A DNA stretch of 6,279 bases, from positions 1-6,279 of the forward strand of contig JAAZCO010000209.1 of the NCBI GenBank assembly GCA_012513235.1, in the 5' to 3' direction. The notes under the pieces were generated by a model that was given only the letters and a program-made list of their open reading frames with translations, was not told where the DNA came from and searched no databases. The stretch's first letter is position 1; each line of letters opens with the position of its first letter. Shown piece after piece: positions 1 through 6,197 of the stretch. Made by a program: the position numbers and the translations under genes. The DNA comes from Gammaproteobacteria bacterium. Its GTDB lineage: Bacteria; Pseudomonadota; Gammaproteobacteria; Pseudomonadales; Pseudomonadaceae.

Positions 1-1209
1 GCAATGCCCGGTCGTATTATTCAGCGTTTAAGTAAAGTTGGCGTGCGCAATCCATTATTCTTGCTCGATGAAATCGATAAGATGGGTACCGATATGCGTG
101 GCGACCCAGCTTCAGCTTTGCTGGAAGTGTTGGATCCTGAGCAAAACAGCAACTTTAACGATCACTATTTAGAAGTCGATTATGACTTATCTGATGTGAT
201 GTTTGTCTGTACCGCTAACTCCATGAATATTCCAGGTCCGTTGTTGGATCGTATGGAAGTGATTCGTTTACCGGGTTACACCGAAGACGAAAAACTCAAT
301 ATTGCGAGAAAATATTTAGTCGCCAAGCAGCTTAAAGCCAATGGCTTAAAAGAAGCAGAACTGGAGTTTGAGTCAGATGCATTGCTCGCTATTGTGCGCT
401 TGTATACCAGCGAAGCCGGTGTGCGTGGTTTAGAGCGTCAAATTGCCAAGGTGTGCCGTAAAGTTGTGAAAGAGCAGGCCGCGCAGAAGAATATTAAAGC
501 CGTGATTACCCAAGATGATCTTGAGCATTACTTAGGTGTGCAGAAATACACTTACGGTTTAGCTGAAGAAGATGATCAAATTGGTCAAGTGACGGGTTTA
601 GCATGGACTTCAGTCGGCGGTGTCTTGCTGACGATCGAGTCTGCTGTGATTCCGGGTAAAGGTCAGTTGATTAAAACCGGCTCCTTAGGTGATGTGATGG
701 TGGAGTCGATGACTGCAGCCCTCACAGTGGTGCGCAGTCGTGCGCAGCGCCTAGGCATCGCTCCAGACTTCTATGAGAAGACTGACGTGCATTTGCATAT
801 GCCTGAAGGGGCTACGCCTAAAGATGGCCCTAGCGCTGGTATAGGCATGTGTACGGCGCTTGTGTCGGCATTAACCAAGATCCCCGTGCGTGCCGATGTG
901 GCAATGACCGGTGAGATTACTTTGCGCGGACAAGTGCTGGCCATTGGTGGTTTAAAAGAGAAATTACTGGCTGCCCACCGCGGCGGAATCAAAACCGTTA
1001 TCATTCCAGAAGAGAATGTGCGTGACTTGAGAGAAATTCCAGATAATATAAAGGCTGATTTAGACATCAAACCAGTAAAATGGATTGACGAAGTACTGCA
1101 AATTGCGTTGCAATACATGCCTGAGCCTTTATCTGATGTCGTTTCTGACGTTTTGCTAAAGGATGAGTCGCGTGAAACTGAGGGCACTGATAGCCTCAGA
1201 ACACACTAA
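1..1209 (+). CDS. lon: ATP-dependent protease Lon, C-terminal part (5' end outside window)
   Basis: Lon is a cytoplasmic ATP-dependent serine protease that unfolds and degrades damaged and regulatory proteins as a homohexamer. The reading frame is open to the left edge, so about 400 N-terminal residues (substrate-binding N domain and Walker A) lie outside. Counting from the Met at base 4, I see the Walker B stretch LFLLDEIDK (18-26), the sensor-1 segment TANSMNIP (70-77), LLDRMEVIRLPGY (80-92), and the sensor-2 region GVRGLERQI (139-147). The protease domain follows, with the nucleophile in PKDGPSAG (Ser277, codon at 832) and the partner lysine in GGLKEK (Lys320). The 43-residue Ser-Lys spacing equals that of the E. 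coli S679/K722 dyad. Nothing suggests inactivation. The last ~30 residues form an acidic, polar tail longer than in E. coli Lon. hupB follows in the same direction, as in E. coli and Pseudomonas. The lon promoter is not in the window. Confidence 0.98.
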   Translation, partial: AMPGRIIQRLSKVGVRNPLFLLDEIDKMGTDMRGDPASALLEVLDPEQNSNFNDHYLEVDYDLSDVMFVCTANSMNIPGPLLDRMEVIRLPGYTEDEKLNIARKYLVAKQLKANGLKEAELEFESDALLAIVRLYTSEAGVRGLERQIAKVCRKVVKEQAAQKNIKAVITQDDLEHYLGVQKYTYGLAEEDDQIGQVTGLAWTSVGGVLLTIESAVIPGKGQLIKTGSLGDVMVESMTAALTVVRSRAQRLGIAPDFYEKTDVHLHMPEGATPKDGPSAGIGMCTALVSALTKIPVRADVAMTGEITLRGQVLAIGGLKEKLLAAHRGGIKTVIIPEENVRDLREIPDNIKADLDIKPVKWIDEVLQIALQYMPEPLSDVVSDVLLKDESRETEGTDSLRTH

Positions 1210-1234
1210 TGCAGTTGTGATTGACATGCTGTTG

Positions 1235-1257
1235 GCACCTTTCTTTGCGTTAGGTGC
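1235..1257 (+). terminator. weak hairpin after lon, possible terminator or attenuator
   Basis: GCACCT (1235-1240) and AGGTGC (1252-1257) are exact reverse complements separated by an 11-base loop. An interrupted T-rich run (TTATGTCTTTT) follows. The stem is only six pairs and the loop is large, so termination would be inefficient and some lon transcripts would probably read into hupB. It could also be chance. Confidence 0.25.
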
Positions 1258-1270
1258 TTATGTCTTTTGG

Positions 1271-1301
1271 TTGCATAACAGAGCTATTTTGCTTGTATAA
1301 A
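1271..1301 (+). promoter_or_regulatory. candidate sigma70 promoter for hupB
   Basis: TATAAA at 1296-1301 matches the -10 consensus at five of six positions. The only nearby -35-like element is TTGCAT (1271-1276), with a long 19-base spacer. A second weak pair overlaps it: TTGCTT (1289-1294), 16 bases, CATATT (1311-1316). The region up to the ribosome binding site is AT-rich. E. coli hupB has several promoters, so multiple weak elements would not be surprising, but neither pair is strong. Confidence 0.35.
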
Positions 1302-1331
1302 ACTTGCAATCATATTTATTTTTGAAAACCT

Positions 1332-1338
1332 AAGGGGA
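1332..1338 (+). promoter_or_regulatory. ribosome binding site of hupB
   Basis: AAGGGGA lies seven bases before the GTG at 1346. It supports GTG as the start codon, which gives the family-typical N-terminus MNKSELI. Confidence 0.8.
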
Positions 1339-1345
1339 CTTACGA

Positions 1346-1621
1346 GTGAACAAGTCAGAGTTAATTGATAAAGTTGCTGCTTCGGCAGATATTCCTAAAG
1401 CAGTTGCTGGACGTGCGCTAGACGCTGTGATCGAGAGCATCACAGGTGCATTAACAGAAGGTGATTCAGTCGTATTGGTTGGCTTTGGTACATTCGCTGT
1501 TAAAGATCGCGCAGCACGTACTGGCCGCAATCCTCAGACGGGCAACCCGATTGAAATTGCAGCAGCTAAAATTCCTGGCTTTAAAGCCGGTAAAGCACTT
1601 AAAGATGCTGTCAACATCTAA
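1346..1621 (+). CDS. hupB: DNA-binding protein HU-beta
   Basis: HU is a small dimeric nucleoid protein that binds and bends DNA with little sequence preference, affecting supercoiling, replication and transcription. The 91-residue product has the usual family length. Its N-terminal helical dimerisation part is residues 1-39. The beta-sheet core contains GFGTF (46-50), and the DNA-binding arm carries ARTGRNPQTG (57-66), with the RNP motif whose proline (Pro63) intercalates at DNA kinks. The C-terminal helix runs through KAGKALKDAV (80-89). The start is GTG, fixed by the upstream AAGGGGA and by the conserved MNKSEL start; I recall P. aeruginosa hupB also using GTG. The position just after lon identifies it as the HU-beta (hupB) rather than the HU-alpha type. 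The structured gap and terminator downstream probably end its transcript. Confidence 0.97.
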   Translation: MNKSELIDKVAASADIPKAVAGRALDAVIESITGALTEGDSVVLVGFGTFAVKDRAARTGRNPQTGNPIEIAAAKIPGFKAGKALKDAVNI

Positions 1622-1629
1622 GCGCTTGT

Positions 1630-1657
1630 AATGCATCAGTCTTCGGGCTGATGCATT
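1630..1657 (+). other. UUCG-capped RNA hairpin downstream of hupB
   Basis: AATGCATCAG (1630-1639) pairs exactly with CTGATGCATT (1648-1657). The stem continues through a T-G wobble (1640/1647) and a C-G closing pair (1641/1646) around the very stable tetraloop TTCG (1642-1645), for 12 pairs in all. It begins 8 bases after the hupB stop codon. No T tract follows, so it is not a classical intrinsic terminator. It could protect the hupB mRNA 3' end from exonucleases. Its 3' arm also takes part in an alternative pairing (see 1652-1723). Confidence 0.7.
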
Positions 1658-1723
1658 GGATACGTGCTAAGAGGTTCTTGCTGATCGAAAGTCGCAGACT
1701 TATTGGACGTATCAGTAAATGCA
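1652..1723 (+). other. long-range inverted repeat, branched RNA structure between hupB and ppiD
   Basis: TGCATT (1652-1657) plus GATACGT (1659-1665) are complementary to ACGTATC (1707-1713) plus AATGCA (1718-1723), giving 13 pairs with one asymmetric internal loop. Two small hairpins could sit inside: AAGA/TCTT around GGT (1669-1679) and AAGTC/GACTT around GCA (1689-1701). Outer-stem bases 1652-1657 are the same as those in the 3' arm of the hairpin at 1630-1657, so the two folds exclude each other. The region has no credible reading frame. I read it as the hupB 3' UTR or a small RNA candidate; no family is recognised. Confidence 0.45.
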
Positions 1724-1757
1724 AAGGCGCATCATTTGGTGCGCCTTTATTTTGTTT
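1723..1757 (+). terminator. Rho-independent terminator of hupB
   Basis: AAAGGCGCATC (1723-1733) pairs with GGTGCGCCTTT (1738-1748), with one T-G wobble, around the loop ATTT. The T-rich run ATTTTGTTT (1749-1757) follows. This is a standard intrinsic terminator, 101 bases past the hupB stop. Its T tract merges into the -35 box of the next promoter. Confidence 0.85.
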
Positions 1758-1784
1758 GACTGACCCATAATGCACAGCTATTAA
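1756..1784 (+). promoter_or_regulatory. sigma70 promoter of ppiD
   Basis: TTGACT (1756-1761, five of six matches to consensus) and TATTAA (1779-1784, four of six) are separated by exactly 17 bases. Transcription would start near 1791, leaving a leader of about 16 bases before the ppiD ATG. The placement directly after the hupB terminator fits an independent ppiD transcription unit. E. coli ppiD is under CpxR and sigma32 control; I see no clear site for either here. Confidence 0.6.
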
Positions 1785-1792
1785 AAATAGCT
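1776..1792. repeat. perfect inverted repeat over the ppiD -10 box
   Basis: AGCTATT (1776-1782) and AATAGCT (1786-1792) are exact reverse complements separated by AAA. The repeat covers the -10 hexamer and the predicted start site, a usual position for a repressor operator. Seven-base arms in AT-rich DNA can occur by chance, and no regulator family is recognised. Confidence 0.4.
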
Positions 1793-1797
1793 ACATC

Positions 1798-1803
1798 GGG
1801 GGA
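1798..1803 (+). promoter_or_regulatory. ribosome binding site of ppiD, closely spaced
   Basis: GGGGGA lies only three bases before the ATG at 1807, shorter than the usual 5-9. An out-of-frame ATG at 1803 overlaps it. The start at 1807 is nevertheless supported by the conserved PpiD N-terminus MLQNIRDNS. Confidence 0.55.
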
Positions 1804-1806
1804 TGC

Positions 1807-3678
1807 ATGCTGCAGAATATTCGAGACAACTCTACGGGTTGGATCTCTAAATCAATTATTGGTTTAATTGTAATGCTTTTTGCTTTTACAGGTTTTGATG
1901 CCATTTTAGGCTCAACCAGTAACAGTAATAACGCTGCTAAAGTCAATGGCGAAGAAATTACCCTTGATGCATTGGCTGAGGCAAAAAACAATCAACGTCG
2001 ACAGCTTATCCAGCAGTTCGGTCAAGATTTTGATACGAGTTTGATTGACGATAAATTGTTGGCTGAAGCAGCACTGCAAGGATTGATTGCACGTGCGCTA
2101 TTAGTACAAGCTGCAGATGATTCTAACTTTGCTTATTCCAGTGCCGCGATTGATCAATTTATGTTGTTGGCGCCTGAATTTCAAACGGATGGTCAGTTTG
2201 ACGCGACGCGCTTTGATCAGGTGATTCGTCAGATGGGCTATACCCGTCTACAGTTTCGTCAGATGATCGAGCAAGAAATGCGTACCGGACAATTGCGTGC
2301 TGGTATTGCTGGCAGTGCTTTTGTAACTGAGCAAGAGGCGCAAGCCTTTGCGCGCTTAGAGCGCCAGACGCGTGATTTTTCTATGCTGACTATTGCACCA
2401 GATTTTAATCAGGTGACGGTATCAACTGAAGATAGCCAAGCGTATTACGATACACATACCGCTGAATTTATGACTGATGAGCAAGTGGTAGTTGAGTATA
2501 TTGAACTGCAAAAATCAGCTTTAGCTGAACAAGTCAGCGTCGATGATGAGCAGCTGCAAGAACTTTATCAGGCAGAAATTGCTAACTTGTCAGAACAGCG
2601 CCGTGCGGCACATATTCTGATTGAAGTGGGTGGCGATGTCAGCGATGAACAGGCGCGTGCAAAAGCTGATGAGGCACTGACACGTATCAATGCCGGTGAA
2701 GACTTCGCTGCAGTGGCCACAGAGCTGTCTGATGATGTGGGTTCGGCGCAGCAGGGGGGTGATCTTGGTTTTGCTGCACCCGATGTCTATGAGCCTGAGT
2801 TTGAAGAAGTTTTGTATGCGCTGAATAAAGATGAGTTGTCAGCACCAGTACGCACTGAATATGGCTGGCATGTGATTAAGCTGCTGGACGTGCGTGCGGC
2901 AGATATTCCAAGCTTCGACAGCCTAAAAGAGAAGCTGGCACAGAACTTAAAAGCGCAAGAAGTTGAGCAGCGTTTTGTTGAGACTATCAAGGATCTTGAA
3001 GGCCTTGCTTATGAGTCTGCTGATTTACAGCAGCCAGCCAGTGAGCTGGGTTTAACCATTCAAGTTAGCCAAGCGTTTGGACGTGACGGTAGTGATGAGG
3101 GCTTATTTGCCAATCGCCAAGTGCTAGCGGCAGCCTTTAGCACTGAAGTGCTGGAAGAAGGCGCTAACAGTATGGCCATTGAGCTGGATCCAGAAACCAC
3201 CATCGTATTGCGCGTGAAAGAGCATATGCGTCCTCAGCAGATTGAATTCGCCGAAGTCAGTGAGCAGATTCAGCAGCAGTTGACCGCTCAACGTGCAATC
3301 GAGCAAGCGCAAACTAAAGGTGAAGCTTTATTAGCGAGCCTACAAGAGGGTAAAACTTCAGTAGCGCAAGCTCAAGAAGCGGACTGGCAAGCAGTCGAAG
3401 CGGCAATGCGTGATCAAGATGGTGTTGAGCCACAAGTGTTGCAAAGGGTCTTTAAAATGCCTAAGCCGCAAGCTAACGCAGCACAGTTTGCTGGTTTAAA
3501 CCTCGGTGATGGTAGTTATGTGATCTTGCGTCTAACCGGCGTGAATGATGCCCCCGCGCCTTTAAATGCAGAAGAACTGGCGCAGTACAAAGACATCTTA
3601 GCGTCACGTGCTGGACAGGTTGATTTTAATGCATTGCAAAAGCAACTTGAGTCGGATGCAAAGATTGAGCGTTTCTAA
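1807..3678 (+). CDS. ppiD: periplasmic folding chaperone PpiD (parvulin-type peptidyl-prolyl isomerase family)
   Basis: PpiD is anchored in the inner membrane near the Sec translocon, where it helps fold newly exported proteins. The 623-residue product matches the family length. A short basic cytoplasmic N-terminus is followed by one membrane segment (about 17-34, rich in I, L, V and F), giving an N-in, periplasm-out topology. A SurA_N/PpiD-like chaperone region occupies about 38-230. The parvulin (PPIC) domain spans about 266-361, marked by AAHILIE (267-273), GGDLGFA (317-323) and GWHVIKLLD (353-361). The remainder, rich in Gln, Glu and Ala, resembles the helical C-terminal part of PpiD. The parvulin domain keeps both cavity histidines, His269 and His355. 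It stands alone between its own promoter and a strong terminator, in the conserved lon-hupB-ppiD order. Isomerase activity is inferred; the family assignment is secure. Confidence 0.96.
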   Translation: MLQNIRDNSTGWISKSIIGLIVMLFAFTGFDAILGSTSNSNNAAKVNGEEITLDALAEAKNNQRRQLIQQFGQDFDTSLIDDKLLAEAALQGLIARALLVQAADDSNFAYSSAAIDQFMLLAPEFQTDGQFDATRFDQVIRQMGYTRLQFRQMIEQEMRTGQLRAGIAGSAFVTEQEAQAFARLERQTRDFSMLTIAPDFNQVTVSTEDSQAYYDTHTAEFMTDEQVVVEYIELQKSALAEQVSVDDEQLQELYQAEIANLSEQRRAAHILIEVGGDVSDEQARAKADEALTRINAGEDFAAVATELSDDVGSAQQGGDLGFAAPDVYEPEFEEVLYALNKDELSAPVRTEYGWHVIKLLDVRAADIPSFDSLKEKLAQNLKAQEVEQRFVETIKDLEGLAYESADLQQPASELGLTIQVSQAFGRDGSDEGLFANRQVLAAAFSTEVLEEGANSMAIELDPETTIVLRVKEHMRPQQIEFAEVSEQIQQQLTAQRAIEQAQTKGEALLASLQEGKTSVAQAQEADWQAVEAAMRDQDGVEPQVLQRVFKMPKPQANAAQFAGLNLGDGSYVILRLTGVNDAPAPLNAEELAQYKDILASRAGQVDFNALQKQLESDAKIERF

Positions 3679-3694
3679 GCAGTCTTGAATCCAT

Positions 3695-3723
3695 AAAAAA
3701 ACCCGCTCTAGAGCGGGTTTTTT
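3695..3723. terminator. bidirectional Rho-independent terminator between ppiD and fabI
   Basis: ACCCGCTC (3701-3708) and GAGCGGGT (3711-3718) form a perfect GC-rich palindrome centred on 3709/3710. An A run lies on the left (3695-3701) and a T run on the right (3718-3723). On either strand the transcript would carry a strong hairpin followed by U residues, so it can stop both ppiD and the converging fabI transcript. It ends 15 bases from the fabI stop codon. Confidence 0.95.
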
Positions 3724-3738
3724 GTATCTGGCAGAAGA

Positions 3739-4536
3739 TTAATCTTCGTCAAGATTACCCATAGCAGTGGTGTTGAAACCACCGTCTACGTACATGATTT
3801 CGCCACTGATACCTGAGGCTAAATCTGAGCACAAGAAGGCTCCGGCGTTACCCACTTCCTCAATGGTCACGTTGCGACGTAAAGGCGTTTGCTTTTCGTT
3901 AGCAGCCAGCATTTTACGGAAGTTCTTGATACCGGATGCGGCTAAGGTGCGGATTGGACCGGCTGATACTGCGTTAACACGCGTGCCTTCAGCACCTAAG
4001 CTGCCTGCTAAGTAACGTACACCGGCTTCTAGGCTGGCTTTAGCCATACCCATCACGTTGTAGTTAGGCATAGTGCGCTCAGCACCCAAGTAAGATAGGG
4101 TCAGCAAGCTACCGTTACGGCCTTGCATCATGCTACGACCGGCTTTAGCTAAAGCGATAAAGCTGTAAGCACTGATGTCGTGGGCAATTTTAAAACCTTC
4201 ACGAGTGGTCGCTTCGGTGAAGTCGCCATCGAGTTGGTCGCCTGGAGCAAAACCCACCGAGTGAACGATGCAGTCTAAGCCATCCCATTTTTTAGCCAGT
4301 TCAGCGAAAACGTTTTCGATTTCTTCGTCATTAGCGACATCGCAAGGGAAGCACAGGTCAGCAGATGAGCCCCAGCTCTCAGCAAAGCCTTCTACACGGC
4401 CTTTGAGCTTGTCGTTTTGGTAAGTGAACGCAAGTTCCGCGCCTTCGCGGTGCATGGCGGCTGCGATACCTGAGGCGATCGACAGTTTGCTGGCCACGCC
4501 AACGATTAAAACGCGTTTACCGGTCATAAAACCCAT
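3739..4536 (-). CDS. fabI: enoyl-[acyl-carrier-protein] reductase (NADH), FabI
   Basis: FabI catalyses the last step of each elongation cycle of type II fatty acid synthesis, reducing trans-2-enoyl-ACP with NADH in the cytoplasm as a homotetramer. It is the target of triclosan and isoniazid-like inhibitors. The 265-residue product is an atypical short-chain dehydrogenase/reductase. It has the cofactor-binding stretch GVASKLSIASGIA (13-25), HSVGFAPGDQLDGD (92-105), and the active-site series Tyr149, Tyr159 and Lys166, equivalent to E. coli Tyr146, Tyr156 and Lys163. SAGPIRTLAASGIK (191-204) is the substrate-binding loop region. Gly95, in the position of E. coli Gly93, is unchanged, so nothing points to classical inhibitor resistance. 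I chose the ATG at 4536 because MGFMTGKR is the family N-terminus and an AGAGGAA precedes it. An in-frame ATG at 4566 would add ten unconserved residues. It lies 26 bases after yejF on the same strand; I could not identify a separate promoter. Confidence 0.97.
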   Translation of the reverse strand: MGFMTGKRVLIVGVASKLSIASGIAAAMHREGAELAFTYQNDKLKGRVEGFAESWGSSADLCFPCDVANDEEIENVFAELAKKWDGLDCIVHSVGFAPGDQLDGDFTEATTREGFKIAHDISAYSFIALAKAGRSMMQGRNGSLLTLSYLGAERTMPNYNVMGMAKASLEAGVRYLAGSLGAEGTRVNAVSAGPIRTLAASGIKNFRKMLAANEKQTPLRRNVTIEEVGNAGAFLCSDLASGISGEIMYVDGGFNTTAMGNLDED

Positions 4537-4541
4537 GGTGT

Positions 4542-4548
4542 TTCCTCT
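4542..4548 (-). promoter_or_regulatory. ribosome binding site of fabI
   Basis: On the - strand AGAGGAA lies five bases upstream of the ATG at 4536. It decides the start in favour of 4536. The in-frame ATG at 4566 has no Shine-Dalgarno in front of it. Confidence 0.85.
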
Positions 4549-4562
4549 TCTTGAGTCAATAG

Positions 4563-6197
4563 TCATTGTTGCGGTTGTTGCGCGCTATTGATAAAAGCTG
4601 CGGCTAACAACTGCTGTGTATATTGGTGTTGCGGTGCGGCAAAAATATCCTCTGCTGCACCTTGCTCAACCACTTGGCCTTGGCGCATCACTAAGAGCTG
4701 ATGACTGAGTGCTTTTACCACGGCTAGGTCGTGGCTGATAAACACATAGGTCAAGTTGTACTTCTGCTGCAAACTGCGCAGCAATTCTACCACTTGGCGC
4801 TGCACGGTACGGTCCAGTGCTGAGGTGGGCTCATCTAAAACAATCAGTTTAGGTTTGAGCACCAAAGCGCGGGCAATGGAAATACGCTGGCGTTGCCCCC
4901 CAGAAAACTCATGGGGGTAACGGTGACGCGTGGCTGGATCTAAGCCCACTTCGCGCAGTACATCGATAATAATCTGCTCTTGTTCCTGCGCATTACCGAT
5001 CTGGTGAATGCCTAAACCTTCACCAATGATATCTGAGACGCTCATTCGCGGACTCAGGCTACCAAATGGGTCCTGAAAAACCACTTGAATGTCACGGCGC
5101 AGCGAGCGCACCTCTTTTTGTGAGAGTCCTTCAATGGCTTGACCAGCATAGAGAATGCGGCCTTGGCTCTGAATCAAGCGCAAAATTGCTAGACCCAAAG
5201 TGGATTTTCCTGAGCCACTTTCACCCACCACGCCAAGAGTTTGCCCGCGCTGCAGGGCAAAGCTGATGCCATCTACAGCTTTTACATGGTCAACGGTGCG
5301 CTGCAAAATACCTTTTTTAATCGGGAACCACACACGTAAATCTTGCGTTTCCAGCAACACTTCGCTGGGCGTATGCGGCGCAGGTAAGCCACTGGGCTCG
5401 GCACCGAGTAATTCTTGAGTATAAGGGTGTTGAGGGTTACTAAAAATTTCAGCACAAGGCGCTTGCTCGACAATCTCTCCACTGCGCATCACGCACACAC
5501 GATGGGCCACTCTGCGTACTAGATTGAGGTCATGACTGATCAATAAGATCGACATGCCTAAGCGCTCTTGTAAGTCCTTGAGCAGCTCTAAAATAGTCAG
5601 CTGCACCGTCACATCCAGTGCAGTGGTGGGCTCATCAGCAATTAGTAATTCAGGCTCATTGGCTAAAGCCATTGCAATCATCACTCGCTGACGTTGCCCG
5701 CCCGATAATTCATGCGGATAGGAACTCATGCGCTGCTCTGGGTTTTTAATCTCTACCAGCTTGAGCAGCTCCAGCGTACGGGCTGAGGCTTGTTTACTGT
5801 TCATGCCTTTGTGCAGCATCAAGATCTCATTGATCTGCTTTTCGATACTGTGCAGCGGGTTCAGTGAGCTCATGGGTTCTTGGAAGATCATCGCAATGCG
5901 GTCGCCACGCACTGTACGCAAGTATCCGGGTGTTGCGCTGAGCAAGTCCTGACCCTGATACATGATCTTACCGTTGGGGTGACTGGCTAAAGGGTAGGGC
6001 AATAAACGCAAGATTGAATGCGCCGTCACTGACTTACCCGAGCCACTTTCGCCAACCAAAGCCAAAGTTTCACCTTTGTTAACGGTAAAACTGATGTGTT
6101 TGACCGCATGCTGCACTGTGTTGCCGCTGATAAAATCTACCGACAAATCTTCAATACTGAGCAAGGGTTCGCTGTTATTTTCTTGGATCGAATGCAT
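4563..6197 (-). CDS. yejF: peptide ABC transporter, duplicated ATP-binding protein, YejF type
   Basis: This is the ATPase of an inner-membrane peptide importer. In E. coli YejABEF takes up microcin C and other peptides. The 544-residue product joins two complete nucleotide-binding domains, the equivalent of separate DppD and DppF subunits. Domain 1 (about 10-270) has Walker A GESGSGKS (49-56), Q-loop Gln106, signature LSGGQ (164-168), Walker B LLIADEP (184-190) and switch His222. Domain 2 (about 280-535) has Walker A (325-332), Gln375, signature FSGGQ (431-435), Walker B LIVLDEP (451-457) and His489. All ATPase residues are present in both halves. Each ends in an oligopeptide-transporter tail motif: PQHPYTQELL (255-264) and a diverged PQHQYTQQLL (522-531). 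I chose the ATG at 6197 with GGTGAGG upstream. TTG or GTG codons at 6215, 6212 and 6200 are possible but less likely. It overlaps yejE by 23 bases, so the two are probably translationally coupled. Natural substrate unknown. Confidence 0.93.
   Translation of the reverse strand: MHSIQENNSEPLLSIEDLSVDFISGNTVQHAVKHISFTVNKGETLALVGESGSGKSVTAHSILRLLPYPLASHPNGKIMYQGQDLLSATPGYLRTVRGDRIAMIFQEPMSSLNPLHSIEKQINEILMLHKGMNSKQASARTLELLKLVEIKNPEQRMSSYPHELSGGQRQRVMIAMALANEPELLIADEPTTALDVTVQLTILELLKDLQERLGMSILLISHDLNLVRRVAHRVCVMRSGEIVEQAPCAEIFSNPQHPYTQELLGAEPSGLPAPHTPSEVLLETQDLRVWFPIKKGILQRTVDHVKAVDGISFALQRGQTLGVVGESGSGKSTLGLAILRLIQSQGRILYAGQAIEGLSQKEVRSLRRDIQVVFQDPFGSLSPRMSVSDIIGEGLGIHQIGNAQEQEQIIIDVLREVGLDPATRHRYPHEFSGGQRQRISIARALVLKPKLIVLDEPTSALDRTVQRQVVELLRSLQQKYNLTYVFISHDLAVVKALSHQLLVMRQGQVVEQGAAEDIFAAPQHQYTQQLLAAAFINSAQQPQQ

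Noticed and set aside
771..1187. A 138-codon open frame on the - strand inside lon
   Set aside because: It is antisense to the conserved Lon protease domain, has no recognisable protein features and no supporting ribosome binding site; it reflects codon use of lon.
1221..1226. Perfect -35 hexamer TTGACA upstream of hupB
   Set aside because: No acceptable -10 element occurs 16-18 bases downstream (only CTTTGC, TTTGCG or TTGCGT).
1232..1250. A sigma54-like promoter (TTGGCAC ... TTTGC) just after lon
   Set aside because: The GG and GC elements are one base further apart than the strict -24/-12 spacing seen in known sigma54 promoters such as glnA and nifH.
1652..1723. Cloverleaf-like fold that could be a tRNA
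   Set aside because: The 7-pair stem encloses only about 40 bases, there is no T-arm GGTTCGA-type motif, no anticodon arm of the right size and no acceptor end, so it is not a tRNA.
4537..4566. Longer FabI starting at the ATG at 4566
   Set aside because: The ten extra residues are not part of the family N-terminus, no ribosome binding site precedes that ATG, and a good one precedes the ATG at 4536.
5066..5952. Several + strand open frames of 66-74 codons opposite yejF
   Set aside because: They lie entirely within the conserved ABC ATPase coding sequence and show no domain or start-site support.
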